Shown: positions 35,633-42,949 of the stretch, piece after piece
Position numbering within the stretch: position 1 is the stretch's first letter
Layout of the letters: each line of letters opens with the position of its first letter
DNA from: Mucilaginibacter cryoferens
GTDB taxonomy: Bacteria; Bacteroidota; Bacteroidia; Sphingobacteriales; Sphingobacteriaceae
DNA: 64,000 nt
Assembly (NCBI RefSeq): GCF_014205845.1
Contig: NZ_JACHCR010000019.1
Location: forward strand, 80,347-144,346
Reading direction: 5' to 3'
The notes under the pieces: generated by a model
The model's input: the letters and a program-made list of their open reading frames with translations, nothing else
Told to the model about the DNA's origin: nothing
Databases searched by the model: none
Made by a program: the position numbers and the translations under genes

Positions 35633-37144
35633 ATGAAAAAGAAATCATACTTAAGCTTGTATTTTTTGTCACTTCTTTTGATGATCGTGGCTTTATTACC
35701 GGCTTGTAAAAAGAACAATGATAGCGGCGGTGGCGCGCCTCCGGTTATCGCGGCTATTAAAACTTATGTAGCCTCACCTAATGATACGGTTTTAAATAGA
35801 GCCGAGGCAAAGGGCCAATGGATAGTAATAACCGGGCAAAATTTGCAAAATGCAACTCAAATCAATTTTGACGGGGTTCCAGCATCTTTTAACAATGCTT
35901 TATTTGCGCCTGGCAGTGCTGTTGTGCAAATACCTAACATACAGTTTGCAAAAATTGATACTGCTAAGCTATATACTGTAGACTATAGAACAACAGCCGG
36001 ATCAACAACGTTTTCTTTTAAATTAGGTCCGGCAGCACCTGCTGTTTGGTCAATTTCTAATATATATGCCAACCCGGGTGATTCTGTTTTTGTTAATGGC
36101 GCAAATCTGTTTTTCGTTCGAAGCTTTTCATATAGGGGTACAGCAATCCCGTCGTTTAAATTAGACACTAACGGGACCTCTATTGGATTTTTGATGCCGG
36201 CTGCAACAACCAATGATAGGGTATTGGTAACCACCAAAATCGGTGCGGTGAATTTTAAAATAAACGCGACCCCGGTAATAGCAGGTATTTCCAATGAAAA
36301 TGCCAACCCGGGTGATTCGGTTTATATTTATGGTAGCTATCTTAAAGATATTCAAACGCTAACTTTTGCCGGTACGCCAATTCCTTCTTATAAATCATCA
36401 AAAGATGGGAGCTCTGTTGGGTTCGTTTTGCCAACGCTAACGCAAAGCGGGCAGGTATCTGTTACTACAGTGTTTGGCACGGGTACTACCGTGTACAATG
36501 TGCACGATCTTGTGCATGGTATAATTGCCAATATGGATGATAAGTTTGGTATGATAGGCTGGGATGGTGGAAGCCAGGTTACCGGTAACCCTGCTAATGC
36601 TCAATCATGGATGCCATACAATCCTGATTTTCCCGGAAATACTTCAAATTTTGCTGTGCTAAAAACCAATGTTCTGGAGCCGGGAGAAGGTTATGGTAAT
36701 GGTTGGCCGCCTGATTATCAACTTGCCTTTGATAAGGAGCAATGGATACCACAAGCTAATTTGGGCGATTCTATTGAGAATTATGCATTAAAATTTGAAA
36801 TAAGTATTCCGAAAGCTTGGAATGGAGGTGCACTTAATATTGAAGTTAACGGTAATAGCACATTTATTTATCGTTGGGAACCATGGAAAAAAGCCGGGAC
36901 TACAGCTACGGTAGCATATACTACAAAAGGTTGGATGACGCTGACGGTTCCTTTTACGGAGTTCCGTAAAACAGATCTTGATCTGGGCGCTGGCAAAGGT
37001 GTTGCAATGACACAATTTTCGGATATACTGGATAGTTCAGGAAATGGTACGTGCTATATATGGTTACATAACTATGGCGCTTTCAATACAGCAACCGGCT
37101 TTTATGGCGCTGTTGATAACTTGAGAGTTGTAAAAATTAAATAG
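35633..37144 (+). CDS. SGBP-B-like surface glycan-binding lipoprotein (IPT/TIG repeats plus XBD-type domain)
   Basis: The 503-residue lipoprotein (lipobox LLPAC) has three tandem IPT/TIG-type Ig-like domains: GQWIVITGQNLQNATQINFDG, ANPGDSVFVNGANLFFVRSF and ANPGDSVYIYGSYLKDIQTL. A C-terminal domain of about 240 residues (HGIIANMDDKFGMIGWDGG ... FYGAVDNLRVVKIK) is rich in Trp and resembles the xyloglucan-binding domain of Bacteroides SGBP-B proteins. It follows susD by 24 bases and is in the same operon. Its job would be polysaccharide capture; the xyloglucan specificity is inferred from family resemblance. Confidence 0.88.
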   Translation: MKKKSYLSLYFLSLLLMIVALLPACKKNNDSGGGAPPVIAAIKTYVASPNDTVLNRAEAKGQWIVITGQNLQNATQINFDGVPASFNNALFAPGSAVVQIPNIQFAKIDTAKLYTVDYRTTAGSTTFSFKLGPAAPAVWSISNIYANPGDSVFVNGANLFFVRSFSYRGTAIPSFKLDTNGTSIGFLMPAATTNDRVLVTTKIGAVNFKINATPVIAGISNENANPGDSVYIYGSYLKDIQTLTFAGTPIPSYKSSKDGSSVGFVLPTLTQSGQVSVTTVFGTGTTVYNVHDLVHGIIANMDDKFGMIGWDGGSQVTGNPANAQSWMPYNPDFPGNTSNFAVLKTNVLEPGEGYGNGWPPDYQLAFDKEQWIPQANLGDSIENYALKFEISIPKAWNGGALNIEVNGNSTFIYRWEPWKKAGTTATVAYTTKGWMTLTVPFTEFRKTDLDLGAGKGVAMTQFSDILDSSGNGTCYIWLHNYGAFNTATGFYGAVDNLRVVKIK

Positions 37145-37398
37145 CCTACAGTCCCACGGTAGCATATCGCCGTGGGGCTTCTTTACCAATCGAAAGCATT
37201 GGATTCGCAAAACGGAGCAGGATTTTGGAGCCACGAAATTAACAGTAAAAAAGATCAACGTACAATTGAGCCGCTATCATAGCGGGCAAAAAAAAGATAT
37301 CATACCAGTATTTTTTTGCAGGGGATGTTTCTGCAATTTTTTCAAACAAATAATGAACAATTTTTAAACTATAATTAAATATTTAAAACTCAAGTAAA
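37145..37398. other. Gene-free gap downstream of the susCD operon
   Basis: CCCACGG near 37151 pairs with CCGTGGG near 37170 (CCCACGG-tagcatatcg-CCGTGGG), followed by GCTTCTTT, forming a probable terminator of the susC-susD-SGBP operon at about 37151-37180. The remainder is AT-rich and includes the presumed promoter of the next gene. Confidence 0.5.
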
Positions 37399-37950
37399 AT
37401 GAAAAAAATCACACTATTATTTTTTGCTCTAACAATAGGCATGTTAGCCAAAGCACAGCAAACTGTATATGCCGAAAATTTTGAATCAAATGTTGCCTAT
37501 GTTAGTGATGCCCATATGTATTCATTTGCACCATCTACAAAGACAGGAACATGGAATGGTGGAGTAGATTTAAAAACCGCCGGCAATGCCAATATAAATT
37601 TGCGTCAAGGTTGGGGTAACGGATTTCTATTGAAAATAGAATCCAAAGGTGCTGCTGTTACCATACCTAATATCAATGTGGCTGGTTTTACAAATTTAAA
37701 CCTGTCTTATGAATTTGTTGTTGAAGATGGAGGAGATGCTGTAGTACCAAAAATTGAAGCAAGTATTGATGGCGGTGCTTCTTGGGTAGCTCTACCTACA
37801 GTTGCCAGTGGTGGAGGGTGGAATAGAGAAGCAAAATCGGTTGCTTTGCCTTCAGGAAATTATAAAACAATAAGCCTCAGAATGAATCCTAATACTGTGA
37901 ATGCTAATGCTATAATGTTTGATAATTTTACAATTACTGGAAAGCAGTAA
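37399..37950 (+). CDS. Secreted beta-sandwich protein that has lost its T9SS sorting domain
   Basis: The 183-residue protein has a signal peptide (MKKITLLFFALTIGMLAKAQ) and a single beta-rich domain of the jelly-roll/carbohydrate-binding type. Typical segments are ESNVAYVSDAHMYSF, NGGVDLKTAGNANINLR and SYEFVVEDGGDAVVPKIEAS, ending at NAIMFDNFTITGK. It stops at 37950, but the following DNA (37989-38177) encodes a frameshifted type IX sorting domain, so the ancestral protein was longer and exported to the surface by T9SS. Whether the shortened form is still useful is unknown. It was probably a glycan-binding protein given its place in the PUL. Confidence 0.75.
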   Translation: MKKITLLFFALTIGMLAKAQQTVYAENFESNVAYVSDAHMYSFAPSTKTGTWNGGVDLKTAGNANINLRQGWGNGFLLKIESKGAAVTIPNINVAGFTNLNLSYEFVVEDGGDAVVPKIEASIDGGASWVALPTVASGGGWNREAKSVALPSGNYKTISLRMNPNTVNANAIMFDNFTITGKQ

Positions 37951-37988
37951 GCCTGGCGGCTGAATCGAACCAATCATGTGACGATTCA

Positions 37989-38177
37989 ATTAAGGTTTAT
38001 CCAAATTCTATTTGTTAACGAATTTAAAGGTGAAGCTGTAAATTCTGATCAACCATTTTGTGTTTCCATTTTTGATATACCTGGAAGAAAAGTAGAGACA
38101 ATAAAATTTTAAGCTAATTGTCAATGGGATCTTCAATAAAATCAGGATTGTATATAGTTCAGATTGAAGGAGTATAA
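37989..38177 (+). pseudogene. Decayed T9SS type A C-terminal sorting domain
   Basis: Three reading frames together reconstruct a Por-secretion C-terminal domain. IKVYPNS (from 37989) is in one frame, NEFKGEAVNSDQPF...VSIFDIPGRKVETIKF in a second, and MGSSIKSGLYIVQIEGV ending at the TAA 38175-38177 in a third. The order KVYPNP-like, then DxxGRKV, then G-hydrophobic-Y-hydrophobic-V is the hallmark of the domain. At least two frameshifts and the earlier stop at 37950 separate it from the upstream gene. Confidence 0.72.
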
Positions 38178-38196
38178 TCAAATTACTCCTTCAATC
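38162..38196 (+). terminator. Hairpin terminator overlapping the lost stop codon
   Basis: GATTGAAGGAGTA (38162-38174) pairs perfectly with TACTCCTTCAATC (38184-38196). Its position at the end of the decayed sorting domain supports 38177 as the original gene end. Confidence 0.65.
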
Positions 38197-38248
38197 ATTT
38201 AAGTTGGTTAAAAATAAATCATTGAATTTTTTATATACAGGGCAGACG

Positions 38249-38589
38249 CATTACTATTGAGCCAGACCGCAACGCCACCTTTGGAGAAGAGGATGTGATC
38301 GATTCTGAATTCCAAAAAGATTAAACAGAAGTTTGTTGATAAAGGTATCCCTGTGGTGCTGGTTGAATATGGAACCTTTAGACGGACTCCCACATCCGGC
38401 AATGGTATTCCTAAGGATACGCTGATGCACAACAGGTCTGTGGATTACTGGCTAACTTTTTCGACCAAAACTATGAGAGCGAATGGTCTTTTACCATTCT
38501 GGTGGGAGGTAAGTAATGGTTTTGACAGAAAAAATAATGTGGTTAATGACCAGCGGATGGTAAATGCCATTATTGCAGGATATAAGTAA
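38249..38589 (+). pseudogene. Truncated 3' duplicate of the GH5 gene
   Basis: The DNA from ACTATTGAGCCAGACCGCAA (38249) to the stop at 38587-38589 closely matches the 3' part of the intact GH5 gene (from 39856). It covers the last ~110 residues, including GIPVVL-EY (nucleophile Glu region), PKDTLMHNRSVDYW, LLPFWWEV and DQRMVNAIIAGYK. Frame is broken near 38320 and there is no signal peptide or catalytic-domain start, so it cannot make an enzyme. Confidence 0.85.
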
Positions 38590-38721
38590 AAAATGATGTT
38601 TGCCAGAGGCAAATAAACGCTGATTCAACAGTCCTAAAATTATCCTGGATAATTAATAAAAAATGTTATCAGATGTTTTTAGTGCGGAGATTATTTATAA
38701 AAAGTTTAGTTATAGAGGAAA

Positions 38722-40194
38722 ATGAAAAAAATGTATTTTTTTAAATCAGTAGTATTTCTAACTGCGATTATCGCCCTTTTAGCATGCAAAAATGCGAAAA
38801 GTCCGGCACCGGAACTCACGGTTAGCATGTCGACCATGATGTTTGCGCCTGATGGTGGAAGTCAGGACATTACCGTTACCAGCAATGCCGACTGGAATAT
38901 AAGCAACCCTGCTTTTTCATGGATGCAACTAAGTGCTACATCCGGTAAAAGCGGCAGTACGGTTGTTCATGTAACAGTGACATCGCCAAATGGCACCGGG
39001 GCAAACCAGTCTGCAATTTTAAGCATAAGTTCATCAAACGGGCAGGCAAGAAGGCTGACGGTTACCCAGGCCCCCACCTTATACCCAAGTTATAATAAAT
39101 CGCCTATAGCGCCAGACATGACTGGAGTGACCAGTACTGCCGTGCAACTGGCTGCAAAAATGGGAACGGGAATGGGAATGAATTTTGGCAATACCATGGA
39201 CTCCGACATCGAAAATGCTTGGGTGACTGGAAAAATTACCGACGCGCAGCTGAAATTTGTAAAACAAATAGGTTTCAATGCTGTACGGATTCCCATGAAC
39301 TGGGTTTGGACCCATTTAAGCGATCGGAAAAAGGCAACTATTGACCCTGCATGGCTTGCGCGGGTGAAAGAAGTGGTTGGCTATTGTGTGAATAATGGTG
39401 TGTATGTGATAGTAAATGCTCACGCGGATCTTGGCTGGCTGGAAGATAATGTCAATGCCATAAAGAAAGATTCCGTTAATGCAATGCAAAAGGCAATTTG
39501 GGAGCAGATTGCTACAACCTTGCGTGATTTTGATGAGCACCTTATATTTGCCGGCACCAATGAACCTAAGGCTGATAACGCTGAGCAGATGGCCATACTC
39601 AATGGTTATCACGAAACATTCATCAACGCAGTTCGCTCTACCGGAGGCAGGAACAGTTACCGGGTGCTGATTGTACAGGGGCCTCACACTGATCCTACAA
39701 AAACTGCTAGTTTGATGACTACTATGCCTCACGACCCGGTACCTAACAAGTTGATACTCGAGGTGCACGACTATACGCCTTTTCAATTTACTCTAATGGA
39801 TGCAGATGCAAGCTGGGGCAAGATGGTTTACTACTGGGGGACTGGGAATCTTTCTACTATTGAGCCAGACCGCAATGCCCCCCCTGGAACAGATGAGAGT
39901 CAGATCACCACTGAGTTCCAAGGGATAAAACAGAATTTTGTTGACAAAGGTATCCCTGTGGTGCTGGGTGAATATTCAACCGCGAGGAGAACTGACCCCA
40001 ACAAGCCTATGCCTAAGGATACGTTGATGCACAACAGGTCTGTGGATTACTGGACAAAATTTGTGACCAAAACGGCTAAAACGGATGGTATCCTGCCATT
40101 TTTTTGGGAGGTAGGGCAAATGTTAGACAGGGCTAATAATGTGATAAAAGACCAGCGTATGTATAATGCCCTCGTAGCTGGATATAAAAAGTAA
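38722..40194 (+). CDS. GH5 endo-glucanase (GH5_4-like) lipoprotein with BACON domain
   Basis: The 490-residue protein has the lipobox LLAC (about residue 22), a BACON domain (about 33-112: VTSNADWNISNPAFSWMQLS), and then a GH5 catalytic domain. Its motifs are MNFGNTMDS, NAVRIPMNW, acid/base Glu in GTNEPK (about 281), EVHDYTPF and nucleophile Glu in VVLGEYS (about 417). The BACON-GH5 arrangement equals that of the surface endo-xyloglucanase of the Bacteroides ovatus xyloglucan PUL. It would make the first cuts in the polymer at the cell surface. The upstream pseudogene and the 50716 fragment show that GH5 copies have multiplied here. Confidence 0.93.
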   Translation: MKKMYFFKSVVFLTAIIALLACKNAKSPAPELTVSMSTMMFAPDGGSQDITVTSNADWNISNPAFSWMQLSATSGKSGSTVVHVTVTSPNGTGANQSAILSISSSNGQARRLTVTQAPTLYPSYNKSPIAPDMTGVTSTAVQLAAKMGTGMGMNFGNTMDSDIENAWVTGKITDAQLKFVKQIGFNAVRIPMNWVWTHLSDRKKATIDPAWLARVKEVVGYCVNNGVYVIVNAHADLGWLEDNVNAIKKDSVNAMQKAIWEQIATTLRDFDEHLIFAGTNEPKADNAEQMAILNGYHETFINAVRSTGGRNSYRVLIVQGPHTDPTKTASLMTTMPHDPVPNKLILEVHDYTPFQFTLMDADASWGKMVYYWGTGNLSTIEPDRNAPPGTDESQITTEFQGIKQNFVDKGIPVVLGEYSTARRTDPNKPMPKDTLMHNRSVDYWTKFVTKTAKTDGILPFFWEVGQMLDRANNVIKDQRMYNALVAGYKK

Positions 40195-40222
40195 GGTTGG
40201 ATTAAAGCTTTTTCTGGAATAG

Positions 40223-40255
40223 CGGTACTGTGAACAGATTACACAGTACCGTTTT
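40223..40255 (+). terminator. Terminator after GH5
   Basis: CGGTACTGTG (40223-40232) pairs with CACAGTACCG (40242-40251) around a 9-base loop and is followed by TTTT. The surrounding 66 bases are duplicated at 42313-42378, where the stem is degraded. Confidence 0.78.
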
Positions 40256-40353
40256 CTGGTGAGCTAAATTTAAAAAATTTTAGCTTGCCGTGTGTAATTG
40301 GTATTGATTGTGAAAAGATAAATTAAACTAACAAAAATGAACAATATAATAAT

Positions 40354-42150
40354 ATGAAAAAGGGTCACGGTATATTTTTAGGCTTGCTATTGTTGGTCCC
40401 ATTGTTTTCTTTTTCCTGTAAGAAGAAACAGGTTGTGCCTCCATCTCAATTCACTGTTTCTTCTGTGCAAGTTGTTTTTGAATCGGAAGGAAGTAGTTCT
40501 AATGTTTCTATCACCGGCAATGATAATTGGACAGCGACAGCCAATAGTTCATCTATATGGTTCACGATAAGTCAAGCATCGGGAGGCCCGGGAAATGTTA
40601 CGCTTAAATTAACCGCGAACGCTAACAACACGGGGGCCGGCCGCGAGGCGACAGTGACTATCAAAGCTTCAAATGGTGATGCCAGGCAAATTCAAGTTTC
40701 ACAGCCAGATAATCAAGATCTGGAAGCAAAATTCGCAAAAGTTTCGCCGAAACTTCTCACCAATAATGGGAATCCTTTATTAGATTTTATGTTTACGGCC
40801 GACCCAACAGCTATAGAATACAATGGAAGAGTTTATGTGTATGCCACGAATGATAATCAACAGTATGACACGGTAGGATCGGGTGGGAAAAATAATTACG
40901 GGTACATCCGTACACTGGTCATGATGTCTTCCGCTGATATGGTCAACTGGACTTATCATGGCCTCATAAATACAGCAAAACTGGCGCCATGGACTTTTAC
41001 GTCCTGGGCGCCTTCCATTGAATCCAGAATGGAAGCAGATGGTAAAACGCATTTCTATATGTATTATTCCAATAGCGGTGCTGGCTCAGCCGTGCTTACT
41101 TCCACCTCTCCAGTTGGCCCCTGGAAAGACCCATTAGGGAAGAACATAGTCGACCACTCTGTCCCCGGTGTGGATGGCCATGTTGTTCCATTCGATCCCG
41201 GTGTTGTGATTGACAAGCAGGGTACAGGCTGGCTGGTTTTTGGCGGCGGAACGGAAAATACACCCTATCTGCCGGGTACTGCCAGAATCGTCAAATTAGG
41301 AGCAGATATGATCAGTTTGGCCAGTAGTATTTCTAAGATACCCGCTCCTTATTTTAATGAGGCCAGCGACCTTAACTTTATCAACGGGACCTGGGTTTAT
41401 AGCTATTGTACAAATTGGGATGCACGCACGGTATGGCCTTATAGCAATATTCCTAAACCAAGCGCAGCCTGCATATCTTATATGACGAGTAAAACACCCT
41501 TAGATTCGAGTAGTTGGCAGTATGGCGATAATTACTTTAGGAATTCTGGCGAAAACGTGGGGGATAACGTGGGGCCTTTGTGCAACAATCACTCTCACTT
41601 GTTCACGTTTAAAGGGAAATATTATTTTGCTTACCATTCCATGTATTTACAGAATTATTTTAACACTACGGGCGGTTTTCGTAATGTGGGTATCGAAGAA
41701 GCATCGGTGAATACAGGGAATGGCGTGAACATCCCCATGATCAGCGCAACCTATAAAGGTCCGTCACAAACTCAGCTATTAAATCCATTCGTTGTACAGC
41801 AAGCAGAAACCACCGCAGGCACTTCGGGGCATGTCAAGTTCGATACTGCTGGTGTTGTGGGTAATATGGTTGCCAAAGGACAAATAGATAAACAATGTCT
41901 CATGGTTCGGGGAGCCGATTTTAGCAAACAGATTCCTTCCAAATTCGAAGCCCGGGTGAAAGGAACAGGTCAAATTGATGTTTATGTAAATAGTCTTGCC
42001 GGCCCAGCTCTTGTTTCCTTTAAGTGTGATGTGAAGGACTGGACTACGCTCTCTCAGCAAATAACACAGAAAATACCTAAAGGAGTGGGGAATATCTATT
42101 TTGTATTTTATGGAGAGGGTTTTTTGTTTGATGAATGGAAATTTTATTAA
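40354..42150 (+). CDS. GH43 glycosidase lipoprotein with BACON and CBM6-like domains
   Basis: The 598-residue protein has lipobox FSFSC (about residue 22), a BACON domain (about 33-110: SITGNDNWTATANSSSIWFT) and a five-bladed GH43 domain (about 130-455). Candidate catalytic acids are Asp in MFTADPTAIEYNG (general base), Asp in PFDPGVVIDKQG and Glu in FNEASDLNFING (acid). The C-terminal part (about 470-598: VVQQAETTAGTSGHVKFD ... FLFDEWKFY) is CBM6-like. GH43 enzymes of this layout remove arabinofuranose or xylose. It is surface-exposed by analogy with other BACON lipoproteins. It starts 160 bases after the GH5 terminator. Confidence 0.9.
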   Translation: MKKGHGIFLGLLLLVPLFSFSCKKKQVVPPSQFTVSSVQVVFESEGSSSNVSITGNDNWTATANSSSIWFTISQASGGPGNVTLKLTANANNTGAGREATVTIKASNGDARQIQVSQPDNQDLEAKFAKVSPKLLTNNGNPLLDFMFTADPTAIEYNGRVYVYATNDNQQYDTVGSGGKNNYGYIRTLVMMSSADMVNWTYHGLINTAKLAPWTFTSWAPSIESRMEADGKTHFYMYYSNSGAGSAVLTSTSPVGPWKDPLGKNIVDHSVPGVDGHVVPFDPGVVIDKQGTGWLVFGGGTENTPYLPGTARIVKLGADMISLASSISKIPAPYFNEASDLNFINGTWVYSYCTNWDARTVWPYSNIPKPSAACISYMTSKTPLDSSSWQYGDNYFRNSGENVGDNVGPLCNNHSHLFTFKGKYYFAYHSMYLQNYFNTTGGFRNVGIEEASVNTGNGVNIPMISATYKGPSQTQLLNPFVVQQAETTAGTSGHVKFDTAGVVGNMVAKGQIDKQCLMVRGADFSKQIPSKFEARVKGTGQIDVYVNSLAGPALVSFKCDVKDWTTLSQQITQKIPKGVGNIYFVFYGEGFLFDEWKFY

Positions 42151-42260
42151 GTCCGGTTGCTGGTTTATTGATGCTATTAATAAGTAGATGTTCGATCAAA
42201 ACGGGCTGGTACCGCCGATTCGGTGAAACCGTTAAACCTTTCTTTTAGGAGTCAGGTAAG

Positions 42261-42311
42261 GTGCTTGATCAGGGTATGATGGATGCCATTAAAGCAGGAT
42301 ATAAACAGTAA
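42261..42311 (+). pseudogene. 3'-end scar of a third GH5 copy
   Basis: Seventeen codons, VLDQGMMDAIKAGYKQ and stop, align with the GH5 C-terminus (KDQRMYNALVAGYKK). They are followed by a 66-base copy (42313-42378) of the sequence that follows the intact GH5, including a degenerate version of its terminator (42340-42369). The rest of the gap 42151-42260 shows no gene. Confidence 0.7.
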
Positions 42312-42312
42312 T

Positions 42313-42378
42313 GTTGGATTAAAGCTTTTTCTGGAATAGCGGTGCTGTGACCATATTAGACATTACCGTTTTCTGGTG
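42313..42378 (+). repeat. Direct repeat of the GH5 downstream region
   Basis: The bases GTTGGATTAAAGCTTTTTCT and the next ~45 are nearly identical to 40196-40263. The repeat shows that a GH5 3' end with its flank was duplicated or left behind here. Confidence 0.8.
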
Positions 42379-42416
42379 AAAATTAAATAAGAGAGAGTTT
42401 AGTTGAATATAAGTGG

Positions 42417-42455
42417 ATGCCTGGGGCCTTTACCGAGAGGTCCCGGCATTTTTTC
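42417..42455 (+). terminator. Strong terminator upstream of the 102-residue gene
   Basis: ATGCCTGGGGCCT (42417-42429) pairs with AGGTCCCGGCAT (42438-42449) with two G-T type pairs, followed by TTTTTTCT. It makes a start upstream of 42455 unlikely for the following small gene. Confidence 0.75.
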
Positions 42456-42480
42456 TAACGCTGACAATTCTGTTTTCAAC

Positions 42481-42789
42481 ATGAAGGAAATCAACAGTGA
42501 TCTATTTGAACGCATGACGATTGCCACGGCAAATGATACCCGGTTAAAAAAAGAGGATATGGAAGATCAAATTATGTCAAAAGCACCGGAATTAGATGAA
42601 AGCGAAATTAAGGCTTTGATAGAGAATTTTGATACGATTGGGGTGTTACTTAAGGAGCACGTTACTATCTTCAGTAACCCTATTTTAACGCCGGAATCGA
42701 AAAAAATGTGTAAAGAGGGCCTGGTTCTTATTAGGAAGTTCACTCAAAAATGTTTAGAACATTATGGCATGCGTTACCTTCCAAAATAA
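42481..42789 (+). CDS. Small soluble protein of unknown function inside the PUL
   Basis: The preferred ATG at 42481 gives 102 residues (MKEINSDLFERMTIATAND ...). It is acidic and helical, with LDESEIKALIENFDTIGVLL and a Cys-containing C-terminal helix KKMCKEGLVLIRKFTQKCLE. There is no signal peptide, unlike the surrounding enzymes, and no domain I recognise. A longer frame to 42403 would run through a terminator. It may be a remnant of DNA from another locus. Confidence 0.5.
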   Translation: MKEINSDLFERMTIATANDTRLKKEDMEDQIMSKAPELDESEIKALIENFDTIGVLLKEHVTIFSNPILTPESKKMCKEGLVLIRKFTQKCLEHYGMRYLPK

Positions 42790-42949
42790 GCATTCAACTA
42801 CACGCTACGTGAGTATGGGCAGACCCGAGCAGTTAAACAGGTAACAAGTTGAAAAATTAAAACAAGAAAATGTAGACCGCACGGTGTCCGTGCTGAAATT
42901 AACAGGCAGGACCATTGATTCGGGACAAGAAGAAAAGAAATAATAATTT

